A DNA stretch of 64,000 bases from Marinicella sediminis (GTDB taxonomy: Bacteria; Pseudomonadota; Gammaproteobacteria; Xanthomonadales; Marinicellaceae): positions 186,001-250,000 of the forward strand of contig NZ_MVBD01000002.1 of NCBI RefSeq assembly GCF_002000055.1, in the 5' to 3' direction. The translations under genes and the position numbers were made by a program. Under the pieces are notes generated by a model. It saw nothing but the letters and a program-made list of their open reading frames with translations. It searched no databases and had not been told where the DNA came from. Positions 28,053-35,808 of this stretch are shown in pieces (the stretch's first letter is position 1; each line of letters begins with the position of its first letter).

Positions 28053-28421
28053 TCAGGTTTTTTTGAGTGTACAGCGTGACCTGCGCCAATGGTAATAACG
28101 CAACCAAAGCGAATATGCCAGGCTTCCAGCCCAGGACAGCGGTGGATAGGATAACAATTGAGCCCAGAACGCATATCGGGTGTGTTGCCAAGCCATTAGG
28201 TTGGCCTGATAACCAATCACCTCTTTTCCCTCAGAGGTCACCAGGTGCAAAGCAGCAAGCAGCTCTTGCTTCCTGGCATCAGACACAGGCAATTGATGAA
28301 TATCAAGTAACTGCAAACTGTCATCTTTCAATGTCTTCAAATGGGTCATTTCTTTGGTACAAATCGGACAATTGCCATCAAAATACAAGGTATCAATGCC
28401 GTCAGGTTTTATTTTTATCAT
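28053..28421 (-). CDS. DUF393 (DCC family) thiol-disulfide oxidoreductase-like protein
   Basis: This 122-residue protein matches the DUF393 family: YFDGNCPICTKEM at residues 13-25 is the D-x-x-C-P-x-C signature of the thioredoxin-like fold. A second helix region contains WAQLLSYPPLSW, as usual in the family, and a basic C-terminal tail follows. Redox activity through Cys19/Cys22 is expected but not shown for most members. It stands between REP copies, with small orphan genes around it. Confidence 0.8.
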   Translation of the reverse strand: MIKIKPDGIDTLYFDGNCPICTKEMTHLKTLKDDSLQLLDIHQLPVSDARKQELLAALHLVTSEGKEVIGYQANLMAWQHTRYAFWAQLLSYPPLSWAGSLAYSLWLRYYHWRRSRCTLKKT

Positions 28422-28580
28422 GCCGCCGAGTCAAAACAATTGAGTTGTGATCAATGACCCATGAATGGGTAAATTGAAAGTAAAATTTAAACAAAATCAA
28501 TTCGATTCTAACTTGGTTGACGTGAAAAAATAGAAAGTTTTTCAATGATTTTAATGACCACTGTTTCATGGTCATAGTCA

Positions 28581-28647
28581 ATCAAATCAATGTGGGCAGA
28601 GACATTGAATGACTGACCCCATTGATTCTGACCTCATTGATTGATTC
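28581..28647. repeat. REP cluster (two or three partial copies)
   Basis: Contains AATCAATGTGGGCAGAG, then GACTGACCCCATTGATT and TGACCTCATTGATTGATT. The arms are inverted relative to each other and can form a hairpin. Confidence 0.6.
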
Positions 28648-28684
28648 TCTGATTTATGACCCTGCTAATTTCGCCGAAGCCCAT

Positions 28685-29206
28685 TTAAAAAAATTTTACA
28701 GCTCTGAATCTATAAATACCAACCAGTAAAAACAAACCAGCCAATAACAGCATCAATTCAAAACCTAAAACTGGTACTTCAGCCAACTGCACAACTCGAA
28801 ATTCCAAAAGTTCACCAATGGTCAATCGCTCAGAAGGGTCGCCCACTGGTAAGGCAGTCGAGCTACCAGCCCAATACATCTGCACCGTGTATTCTCCAAT
28901 CGGCAAACGCCCTAAGCTGTAATACTGATATGGTGGATTATCTACTCCGATATTCAGGCAAGGCGATGTACCCAGGGCAACTATTGTGATGTCGATGAAA
29001 TTGTCTTCATCCATCACAATGTATTCAGTCAAACCCTGAAAATTGGGCAATGCTCGAAGACACGGTGTTTGCAAAGGGTCATACCCAACAAACACTTCCT
29101 GCCCCTCATACACAACATCAGGTTGCACATCCGTGAATGGAGGGAAGCCTGCGTAGGAATCAAGCGAACAAAACATTGCAATAACCATAAGCGCTTTAAT
29201 CGACAT
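28685..29206 (-). CDS. Exported protein with C-terminal sorting-signal-like tail
   Basis: The protein of about 173 residues has a signal peptide (residues 1-20), a beta-rich middle with two cysteines (Cys-Leu-Arg and Cys-Leu-Asn), and a C-terminal tail VPVLGFELMLLLAGLFLLVG followed by basic residues. That tail has the shape of IPTL-CTERM/PEP-CTERM sorting signals: a VP motif, one membrane helix and an Arg-rich end. No exosortase-type gene is visible in the window. The middle domain is not recognised. Confidence 0.6.
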   Translation of the reverse strand: MSIKALMVIAMFCSLDSYAGFPPFTDVQPDVVYEGQEVFVGYDPLQTPCLRALPNFQGLTEYIVMDEDNFIDITIVALGTSPCLNIGVDNPPYQYYSLGRLPIGEYTVQMYWAGSSTALPVGDPSERLTIGELLEFRVVQLAEVPVLGFELMLLLAGLFLLVGIYRFRAVKFF

Positions 29207-29294
29207 CACAAACCATCGGTTTTTGCATTATTTTGCACGGCTAATTCCAGCTCTATTTCCGGCTTAAACCTTGCCATTTAACTGTTTCCGGTCG

Positions 29295-29320
29295 AATCAA
29301 TGGGGTCAGAGCCGATGATT
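29295..29320 (+). repeat. REP-type palindrome copy
   Basis: Starts AATCAATGGGGTCAGAGCCG and ends ATGATT, touching the stop codon of the NYN-domain gene. Confidence 0.7.
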
Positions 29321-30057
29321 CACTTGGCTGAAACATACATCTGAGAATTGTTCTTACGCATTTCAATTTCGAACAAATCACAAGTCCTCACAATATCACT
29401 TAATTTTTTATAGCCATAGTTCACCGGTGAGAAAGAACTGTTGTTTGATATATATTGTCCAACTTGGCTTAAGTGAGCCCATCCATCATCTTCGACGGAC
29501 TGTTCAACCGCAGTCCTTAATAACTTGATTAGCTTATTATCTTTCCTCAATTGTGCTCTGGATTGTTTGACATTTCCGCTTTGACTGGATTCGGTTTTAT
29601 TCTCAGCTTCTGATACATCTACTTCAACTAAATTTTCAGTAAAAATAAACTGTGAACAAGCATCGACAAATGGGCTGGGTGTTTTTTTCTCACCAAAACC
29701 ATAAACCTTCATTCCATTGGCCAAAATTCTCGTTACCAGTGGCGTAAAGTCACTGTCACTGGTCATTAAGGCAAATGCATCAACTTGTTGGCTATAAAGG
29801 ATATCCATTGCATCAATAATCATCGCTGCATCGGTGGCATTTTTTCCTTTGGTATAGGCAAATTGCTGAATGGGTACAATGGCAAAAGGGTGCAATTTTT
29901 CTTCCCACCCTTTCAATTGAGGGTTTTTCCAATCACCATAAGCCTTGCGAATATTAACCACACCATATTTTGCCAACTCACTAATCACCCCATCAACTGA
30001 TTTTGAACTGACATTATCGCAGTCAATGAGCAGCGCAATTTTATTTTCTCTTGTCAT
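29320..30057 (-). CDS. NYN-domain (LabA-like) nuclease with C-terminal OST-HTH/LOTUS domain
   Basis: The 245-residue protein starts with a NYN/PIN-like domain. Acidic residues sit where the family binds Mg2+: LLIDCDN (residues 9-15), the KNATDAAMIIDAMD stretch (about 91-104) and MTSDSDFTPLV (about 117-128). The C-terminal 75 residues (LRTAVEQSVEDDGWAHLSQVG...) match an OST-HTH/LOTUS RNA-binding domain. A cytoplasmic RNA-processing or RNA-cleaving role is expected from the fold. GAGG eight bases upstream supports the start. Its neighbours are unrelated orphan genes and REP copies. Confidence 0.85.
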   Translation of the reverse strand: MTRENKIALLIDCDNVSSKSVDGVISELAKYGVVNIRKAYGDWKNPQLKGWEEKLHPFAIVPIQQFAYTKGKNATDAAMIIDAMDILYSQQVDAFALMTSDSDFTPLVTRILANGMKVYGFGEKKTPSPFVDACSQFIFTENLVEVDVSEAENKTESSQSGNVKQSRAQLRKDNKLIKLLRTAVEQSVEDDGWAHLSQVGQYISNNSSFSPVNYGYKKLSDIVRTCDLFEIEMRKNNSQMYVSAK

Positions 30058-30312
30058 TTTGTTGCCTCAATAATTCATCCATTAATGTATCATTTTTACC
30101 ATTAAAAAAACCAATTCTATAGTCCATTAAATGAATTACCTCGTTAGCCCTAACCCTTTAATAATTGAATGGTTTGAACGTGAAGTCGATGGCTATAAAT
30201 ATCGGACAATTTCAAAGGACAATATGAATACAACTGGGAGAATCACTGTGGGATAAACACTATTCAGTCACTTCATTCGTTGAAGATTCCATCAATTTTA
30301 CAGGAGAAAATT

Positions 30313-30747
30313 ATGACATTATTCAACCTTGTTCAGGCCTTCATCAGAACACATCAGCGGGACAACAGCAAAGTTTTAACTTGTCAGGAAGTAAAAAAAG
30401 ATCCGAATGACATCTATAAAAAAATCGCCGTCACCCATGAGGTTCCGGTTGGCGAGCACATTGCTGCTGGAGACGCCTTGTATTTTGAAAAAGGTAAAAC
30501 CACCAGAAGTGTAGTCATGGTCATGAAGCCAAATGGACAAGACCCAGTTACCACAGAATTGTTTTATGTTGATCATGCTGACGTTTACTTAGGCCAACGG
30601 GACATTCATGGGGTGAATTATCAGTTAACGTTGAAGCTGTTTGAAACTGGTTTAGAGGATTATCTGTTACAAATCAGCTACCACAATTCTAATGACTTTG
30701 GTCACCACCACGCCTCACATGACGGCACCATTCACCCTTTACCTTGA
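30313..30747 (+). CDS. Hypothetical 144-residue protein coupled to a protease gene
   Basis: Start ATG 30313 is preceded by CAGGAGA; an upstream TTG in the same frame was rejected. The protein has no signal peptide, a mixed alpha/beta composition, and ends with a His-rich tail GHHHASHDGTIHPLP. Its stop lies eight bases before the likely ATG of the protease gene, so the two are probably co-expressed; one may modulate or bind the other. The family is not recognised. A 41-codon frame at 30131-30256 just upstream is possible but unsupported. Confidence 0.55.
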   Translation: MTLFNLVQAFIRTHQRDNSKVLTCQEVKKDPNDIYKKIAVTHEVPVGEHIAAGDALYFEKGKTTRSVVMVMKPNGQDPVTTELFYVDHADVYLGQRDIHGVNYQLTLKLFETGLEDYLLQISYHNSNDFGHHHASHDGTIHPLP

Positions 30748-30755
30748 GAGCAATC

Positions 30756-31568
30756 ATGATAACTATAATTCTCTTATTTTTAACAAACCATCTTTCTCAC
30801 GACATTCTTGGCGCAGAACAAGCAGCAGTTACTGCAGCAGTGACTGAGGTAGCCGCAGTGATCCCTGATCATGAAAAACAATGGCTGGGCTCCATTCACT
30901 GGCTTAACGATCCCAAGTGCACGGTCAGTCTGATACACCCCAGCTTCGTGTTAACCGCAGACCATTGCAACGCAGCAACCGGATCATCCATCCATTACAA
31001 ACACCTTGAAGAACCCATGACAGTTGAACAAGTCTGTAAAATATGTCGTGATCAATCATGTGACATCATGATATTAAAACTAAATCAGCCTGTTACGACT
31101 GTGGATCCGATCGATATTGCCGCCTGGAGCGATTTTGAGTTCTTACCGAATGGGAAGCTCTACTCAACAGGCAGTCCTGACTACAGCAGAACAATGATGA
31201 TGATAGAAAACAGTGAACCAAGCTCAGATATGACCTGTGGTGACGGTTACCAGGACGCCAATCAATTGATCAATACAAACCAAGGTTGTATGTGCCCCAA
31301 AGACAGTGGTGGAGCCGTCACTGTAACTGAAAACGACAAGGAAGTTCAAGTGGGCTTACTGAGTCATTTGTGCAAACGATCCGACCAATCACCCAATTGC
31401 ACCTTGCAGGATGTTGGTGACTTCGCACGGAATCCTGGTGTAATTTCCAAGTGCTCTACCACAGGACGTGCCCAATCTTTCACTCAGGAGCACGTAGACA
31501 AAATTCGCTCAACCATTGAACGACTCATGTCAGGTGATAAATCCAACTTTCCAGATTACTGTCACTGA
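30756..31568 (+). CDS. Exported trypsin-like serine protease
   Basis: The protein of about 270 residues has an N-terminal signal peptide. The chymotrypsin triad can be placed: His in LTADHC, Asp in SCDIMILKL and Ser in CPKDSGGAV. The Gly-rich oxyanion region before the serine is altered (MCPKDSGG instead of GDSGG). There are nine or more cysteines, suggesting disulfides in the exported enzyme. ATG 30756 was chosen over an overlapping TTG at 30744. It follows the 144-residue gene and is ended by a strong terminator. Confidence 0.82.
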   Translation: MITIILLFLTNHLSHDILGAEQAAVTAAVTEVAAVIPDHEKQWLGSIHWLNDPKCTVSLIHPSFVLTADHCNAATGSSIHYKHLEEPMTVEQVCKICRDQSCDIMILKLNQPVTTVDPIDIAAWSDFEFLPNGKLYSTGSPDYSRTMMMIENSEPSSDMTCGDGYQDANQLINTNQGCMCPKDSGGAVTVTENDKEVQVGLLSHLCKRSDQSPNCTLQDVGDFARNPGVISKCSTTGRAQSFTQEHVDKIRSTIERLMSGDKSNFPDYCH

Positions 31569-31589
31569 ATTGAACACAACACACACCTT

Positions 31590-31616
31590 AACCACATAAG
31601 CTCATGTGGTTTTTTT
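31590..31616 (+). terminator. Rho-independent terminator
   Basis: AACCACAT (31590-31597) and ATGTGGTT (31604-31611) form the stem, a six-base loop lies between, and a T-run follows at once. It ends the protease operon. Confidence 0.85.
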
Positions 31617-31745
31617 GTGTAAATGAGAAAAGCTGCGACTGCAGGTGACACATTATTGGGATGTACAAAGTCCTTTTTAAACACCTTTACTTATTGGAGA
31701 GCTGATGATCAGCCCTCCGGTGAATAATTGACTATTAACAAGGAC

Positions 31746-32030
31746 TTATTTGTTTTTAATATGGAAAGAAGCTGCTTTGATGTATGGCAATAACTCAGGC
31801 GGGAAATCATCGGGATTTGCATCTGGTGTGATGCGTCCATCGTTCAGTCCCAACACCAAATCCTTGAACTTTCCGTCTATGTTGTGGGCATCAGTTAAAT
31901 CGATGTCGAGCACACGACTGTTGTGCCCATCCAAGATTCTTTGAATTGAATCTGCTAACTCTTGTAGTTGCTTGTGCGCGTGTTCCAAAGTGACCCCAGT
32001 GGCACTGCTATTGATCATTAATTCTGTCAT
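31746..32030 (-). CDS. Hypothetical 94-residue protein
   Basis: Start ATG 32030 is preceded by CAGGAGA. The first half is helical (ATGVTLEHAHKQLQELADSI), the second carries a DIDLTDAHNIDGKFKDLVLGL segment. There is no signal peptide. I do not recognise the family. Three small, leftward, Shine-Dalgarno-bearing genes lie between 31.7 and 33.9 kb; this is the last. Confidence 0.6.
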   Translation of the reverse strand: MTELMINSSATGVTLEHAHKQLQELADSIQRILDGHNSRVLDIDLTDAHNIDGKFKDLVLGLNDGRITPDANPDDFPPELLPYIKAASFHIKNK

Positions 32031-32275
32031 TTTATTTCTCCTGGAAATTGTAAAAAACTCAGATGCTGTGTGTATCCAGCATTGATACAAAAAACATCAA
32101 TCAACAGGTCAAACGCCTCTTCAAGCCCACATTCGAACCCATCCATTGATGCCCTTGATAACCCAGTGTTTTGAGGAGCAAAAAACTCGCAGCTTTTTTT
32201 CAAATTGGTGAGGGGTTTGTCTCATATGCTCAAAGGGCTGATCAGACATCTCCCATGACATAAAAAAGGCCACCT

Positions 32276-32297
32276 CATGGCAGCCTTTCTGAGCGTT
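32276..32297 (-). terminator. Rho-independent terminator
   Basis: AAGGCCACC (32276-32284) and GGCAGCCTT (32289-32297) pair with two G-U pairs on the minus strand, followed there by a T-run (A-tract 32272-32277). It ends the gene at 32313. Confidence 0.75.
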
Positions 32298-32312
32298 TAT
32301 TTATCATCAACA

Positions 32313-33551
32313 TCACAATGCATCGAACGGCTTCGTGATGAACAATGATGCTGAAAAATCATCGTCCTCACTGTTCCAATCAAATTGAATGCCACCAGTC
32401 AATGCTTTATTGTCATCACGCACAAGCCAAACCGGCAGTTCAACACCTGTGACATCATTTTTGAAATCTCTGGATATTTTCACTCTCATTGCTGCTTTTT
32501 GTTTATTGAACAATCTTCCGTAGTCAAAATATAAAATATTCTTTTCTGTTTTATCAGGAGCTCCAATGCGCTTGGGGCCACAAATCAAATCAGTGCCCCC
32601 AGCTTGAAATACAGAACAAATTGTGACCTCTTGTGATTCATTGTAAGATTCTTCAAAAGTCAACCCAACAGTCCAACTTGAGTAGGCAATCGCCCCAAAG
32701 GTTTTTCGATAAAACACATCAATGCTGTAACTGGTCTCATCCAGCTCTTTTTTATCTGAAAGCGAATCGGCCACATAAAAAGTATAATTTTCAGGTGACA
32801 ATGAAGCCTCTATCCCAAATACACCAAAAGAAATTTTACTTTTATCGACCAACACATCGATGAATGCATTGGCCAAGTCAGGATCTTCTTCAATGTTAGC
32901 TAATATGCATATTTGATCTACCGGAACTTCTTCTGCTTCAGAAGTGCCTGTTTTTTCTCTGTATTCATTTTCTGCCTGTATCTTTTTATCGGGGTATTGA
33001 GCCCAATAAGCGACACAAATGGATCGCTTCTCTTCAAAGTCAATGGAAGACCGCCATGGATTTTTATCTGAAGTATCTCTCTTGATATTCCAAAAAAAAC
33101 TGTACTTGTTCTTATCCACCAGACCATCTAAATTTCCCAAAACAGCACCTGGATCATCTTTGTCAAACGGACTGGTCGCGGTGATGCCCCAGTTATGATT
33201 TTTGTATTTTCTCGCCAATTTTGCTGTCACGTACTTATTGTCGTTTCCGAAACTGACCTCCACTGTTTCCTCTTCTCTGAGCACAGAAGTCGGTTTTTTT
33301 GAAGCTTCATCGATTTTCTCAATGTTTTTCTTTTTTTTCTCCGCCAACTGCTGAACTGCTGATTCATTAAATTGAACCCCTGTACTATCTTCAGAATTAG
33401 TTAATGTCTCTTTGACTGCTGATTTCTCAGCTGTCAGGTCGAAATCATCACTGGCCGTTGCCTGCTGACCGAACAGGACAATCATAATCATTAGAACAAA
33501 GGCAGTTGTAGGGCTGATCGTTTCTGACTCATTTGGTTTATTGATTTTCAT
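32313..33551 (-). CDS. Exported protein, probable outer-membrane beta-barrel
   Basis: The protein of about 412 residues has a signal peptide (hydrophobic residues 15-33, cleaved after ATA), a Lys/Glu-rich linker, then a long region of alternating polar/hydrophobic strands. It ends DFSASLFITKPFDAL, close to the terminal-strand pattern of outer-membrane barrels. Only a few cysteines are present. ATG 33551 is correctly spaced from AAGGGGG. It is co-oriented with, and 10 bases after, the 107-residue gene. The ligand and role are unknown. Confidence 0.6.
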   Translation of the reverse strand: MKINKPNESETISPTTAFVLMIMIVLFGQQATASDDFDLTAEKSAVKETLTNSEDSTGVQFNESAVQQLAEKKKKNIEKIDEASKKPTSVLREEETVEVSFGNDNKYVTAKLARKYKNHNWGITATSPFDKDDPGAVLGNLDGLVDKNKYSFFWNIKRDTSDKNPWRSSIDFEEKRSICVAYWAQYPDKKIQAENEYREKTGTSEAEEVPVDQICILANIEEDPDLANAFIDVLVDKSKISFGVFGIEASLSPENYTFYVADSLSDKKELDETSYSIDVFYRKTFGAIAYSSWTVGLTFEESYNESQEVTICSVFQAGGTDLICGPKRIGAPDKTEKNILYFDYGRLFNKQKAAMRVKISRDFKNDVTGVELPVWLVRDDNKALTGGIQFDWNSEDDDFSASLFITKPFDAL

Positions 33552-33561
33552 GATCACCCCC

Positions 33562-33885
33562 TTAGTTAAGAATAATTAAATTTCTGGCATTGATATCCAC
33601 TGCTCTTCCTGGTGATACTTGGGTAGATTTGGGAATTTTGCCAAAAATAAAGTTTTTCTTGCCACTGGCAGTGATCGCCCCTTCAAGATGAATCAGGTAA
33701 GTATCGCCAATGGGCCCTTCTATTCTGTACATGATTTTGCCTGGCCCGGGATCCAAGCCTTCCACTTTTCCTTTGTTATTCGTGTTGGTGTCCCAAAATT
33801 TAGCCTGTTTCAGATCAGAAACCACGATGGCATGCTCACCTGAGGCTGAAACATTATCATCTACTGTTATGGTGATTGTAGTCAC
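33562..33885 (-). CDS. Hypothetical 107-residue beta-rich protein
   Basis: A GTG start at 33885, eight bases after GAGGAG, is preferred over the in-frame ATG at 33906 that would lie before the ribosome binding site. The sequence is strand-rich (TTITITVDDNVSASGEHAIVV) with no signal peptide or cysteine. It is followed after 10 bases by the barrel-like gene. I do not recognise the family. Confidence 0.6.
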   Translation of the reverse strand: MTTITITVDDNVSASGEHAIVVSDLKQAKFWDTNTNNKGKVEGLDPGPGKIMYRIEGPIGDTYLIHLEGAITASGKKNFIFGKIPKSTQVSPGRAVDINARNLIILN

Positions 33886-34062
33886 TTTTATTCTCCTCTC
33901 ATCCAACAGCCATTGAACATGGCCATATGTAAAAAAATGTGTGTTGAGATAAGAAGTGTAGAAAACAGGGATTAACTCCCACTATTGGGAAGTATTTATC
34001 ACTGGTGTTGACCTTTCCCCCAATTTTAGCGCCATGATAGGGATGAGATTTCCAAATAAACT
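33886..34062. other. Intergenic region upstream of the 107-residue gene
   Basis: No gene is visible. It should hold the leftward promoter for the two genes at 32.3-33.9 kb, but no clear boxes were found. A REP copy and the RAYT remnant follow to the right, making the whole gene-free stretch about 590 bases. Confidence 0.4.
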
Positions 34063-34099
34063 AATCAAGCAATGGGGTCAGAGACGTTGATTTTTATAC
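34063..34099 (+). repeat. REP copy, left border of RAYT remnant
   Basis: Starts AATCAAGCAATGGGGTCAG and continues ACGTTGATTTTTATAC. It faces the inverted copy at 34381-34406, and the two enclose a transposase-start remnant. Confidence 0.75.
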
Positions 34100-34191
34100 A
34101 CATCAGCTTTCCAGTCTTTCAACAGTGAGGTATGTCAGAATTCATTCTTGATCGTTTTGGCCCAATTGCTGGCAACACTTATGTGAGGTTA

Positions 34192-34287
34192 TTAGTTTGA
34201 TTGGGATGCCAAGCGCATTATGTCGAAAACTTGACCATGCATATTCTGAGGGATGTCAGGAAGATTTAATCTGGGTAAACGTGCCAT
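34192..34287 (-). pseudogene. Remnant of a REP-associated tyrosine transposase (RAYT) gene
   Basis: A 31-codon minus-strand frame starts with ATG 34287 and encodes MARLPRLNLPDIPQN, which matches the characteristic N-terminus of RAYT/IS200-like Y1 transposases (typically followed by a HUH histidine motif and the catalytic Tyr). Here the sequence departs at once and stops at 34192, so both catalytic parts are deleted. Inverted REP copies border it on both sides, the usual arrangement of a RAYT gene. This is an internally deleted element. Confidence 0.7.
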
Positions 34288-34380
34288 GGCCCCATCATAT
34301 AGTCAATAAATCAATAGAAATAGCTGTCTTTTCGCATGATCGTATTAGAAGACATCAACAGACACTCGGGATCAAAGTAA

Positions 34381-34406
34381 AATCAACGACTCTGACCCCA
34401 TTGATT
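34381..34406 (-). repeat. REP copy, right border of RAYT remnant
   Basis: Minus-orientation copy (AATCAACGACTCTGACCCC then ATTGATT), the same distance upstream of the RAYT start as expected for a native RAYT unit. Confidence 0.75.
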
Positions 34407-34422
34407 GCCATTAATTTAAAGC

Positions 34423-34450
34423 AATATCAACGACTCAGACCCCTTTGATT
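34423..34450 (-). repeat. REP-type palindrome copy
   Basis: A second minus-orientation copy directly beside the preceding one (core CGACTCAGACCCC, ends TTTGATT). It lies just after the end of the HEPN-like gene. Confidence 0.65.
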
Positions 34451-34476
34451 GTAACAGCTAACCAAAAATTCTGGCT

Positions 34477-35001
34477 TCATTGATTCGATTGATTCATGAA
34501 GTAACGTCTGATGGCCTCATCTAACACATACAATTGCTGTTGTTGGTATTTAGAATGTCTTTGTATGTGTTGGTGCTGTTCATCTAGCTTTTCAATCAAT
34601 GCTTTACAGTTCTTTTCTGATTCAGGATTGAATCGAATTAAAAGCTCATGCACCAACTTATTCCGGTGCCTTATCAGAAAATCATAATCCCTTTTATGAA
34701 TGGCGAGGGCCTCTGTTTCAGTCGTGAATGAAAAAGACACCCAAGCCTCCTTTCTGTCATCAGGGTATTGATGTATCTGCTCAAGGTCAGAGTTGTAAGT
34801 TCTTAAGTAATCCTTTATCACCTGTCCCAATGTCATCTTTTCATATCTTTTCTTTTTCGCTTCCAGTGTGCTTTGTAGTTCATTGATTGGGCATTGAAAA
34901 TTAACCCTGCTCAGAAACAGTTTAAGCATGCCTTCAATCTTGGAAAGATTAACCAGATTTCGGCCAATTTTTCGTAGTGCTTCATTCTTCCAATCAGACA
35001 T
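34477..35001 (-). CDS. HEPN-like helical protein, last gene of the defence island
   Basis: The 174-residue protein is all-helical by composition. It contains IRHRNKLVHELL (about residues 117-128), which has the R-x4-H spacing (RNKLVH) of HEPN-domain RNases. HEPN proteins act as RNA-cleaving toxins in abortive-infection and toxin-antitoxin systems. No partner antitoxin such as an MNT nucleotidyltransferase lies beside it. Start ATG 35001 was chosen over GTG 35007. The R-x4-H match is short, so the call is tentative. Confidence 0.5.
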   Translation of the reverse strand: MSDWKNEALRKIGRNLVNLSKIEGMLKLFLSRVNFQCPINELQSTLEAKKKRYEKMTLGQVIKDYLRTYNSDLEQIHQYPDDRKEAWVSFSFTTETEALAIHKRDYDFLIRHRNKLVHELLIRFNPESEKNCKALIEKLDEQHQHIQRHSKYQQQQLYVLDEAIRRYFMNQSNQ

Positions 35002-35116
35002 AATCACTTCATAATCACAACTGGCCTTTGAACCAAATCACCCATCTATTCACCCAGTTCTACCCGGCTCCTGAAGTCCCATCTGAAGGGAGCCAAGTCC
35101 ATGTTTTCAACATCAC

Positions 35117-35287
35117 TCATGTGTCAGACTGCTCATCTTGCTGCTCCCTCCTCTCCCTGGCTTTTTGTCGCTCCAACTCCTTCAATCTTTTCTGAAGTTT
35201 ATTGAGCTTTTTATTTCTGGCACTCTTTTTGGTGAAAATTTCGATCACCACATAAACCAAAGGCAAGCCAAAAACCAACCATATCAA
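35117..35287 (-). CDS. Small membrane protein with charged coiled coil; start codon unclear
   Basis: The frame encodes one hydrophobic helix (IWLVFGLPLVYVVIEIF) and then a dense Lys/Arg/Glu coiled coil (KKLNKLQKRLKELERQKARE) ending at TGA 35117. It is clearly protein-like. It has no ATG: the frame opens after a TAG at about 35321, a strong AAGGAG lies near 35306-35311, and the codons at the right spacing are ATA/ATT. The first conventional start is TTG 35287, which I use. It follows directly after the lipoprotein gene (stop 35319). Confidence 0.5.
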   Translation of the reverse strand: MIWLVFGLPLVYVVIEIFTKKSARNKKLNKLQKRLKELERQKARERREQQDEQSDT

Positions 35288-35318
35288 CCAAATTAATATA
35301 AACCACTCCTTTTGCTTA

Positions 35319-35699
35319 TCATTGTCCTAAACTCGACACGGTCCATCTTAAATCAGAATTGAAAGTAAATTTGATTCCCTTAGAATCTTTCCTGCCCAAT
35401 TCTTCTAAACCACATGGAGAAGTATAGAATTCATCTGGAATGCCACCATCTTGATTGTTTTGATAACCCCAAATGATTTCACATGTACCGATCAGCCTGG
35501 AATCCATATTAAGGCTGTGCGCGAAAACACCTTTGGAAAGATAGCCCACAGGTGGGTTGTGGTTAAACCCATTGACTTCTGAGACATAAATATCTCTTTC
35601 ACTCATGTTGATGAACTGAAATTCATCGATGCTTGATTGACAGCCCACACAAAAGGCTGTGATTAAAACTAAAGTAACTATTTTCCACTCGTTTCCCAT
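35319..35699 (-). CDS. Small lipoprotein, unknown
   Basis: The protein of about 126 residues has a type II signal peptide: VTLVLITAFCVGC with the Cys at about residue 20 as the lipidation site (the -3 residue is atypical). The mature part has further cysteines. ATG 35699 has GGAG upstream at proper spacing. It belongs to the leftward gene series that follows the type I RM operon. The family is not recognised. Confidence 0.6.
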   Translation of the reverse strand: MGNEWKIVTLVLITAFCVGCQSSIDEFQFINMSERDIYVSEVNGFNHNPPVGYLSKGVFAHSLNMDSRLIGTCEIIWGYQNNQDGGIPDEFYTSPCGLEELGRKDSKGIKFTFNSDLRWTVSSLGQ

Positions 35700-35808
35700 C
35701 AACTACTCCAATTTGAATCAAATAACGAGTGCTCATGTTGTGGCATGAAATCATAAGGGACTTTGGCGTTATTATTTTGGTGATTCATTTCCTGGAATAA
35801 AATCACCA

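Noticed and set aside
30131-30256. 41-codon frame upstream of the protease operon
   Set aside because: There is no ribosome binding site or recognisable motif; noted only as possible.
34197-34448. 83-residue plus-strand frame between REP copies
   Set aside because: It runs antisense to the RAYT remnant and ends in REP-encoded residues; no protein character.
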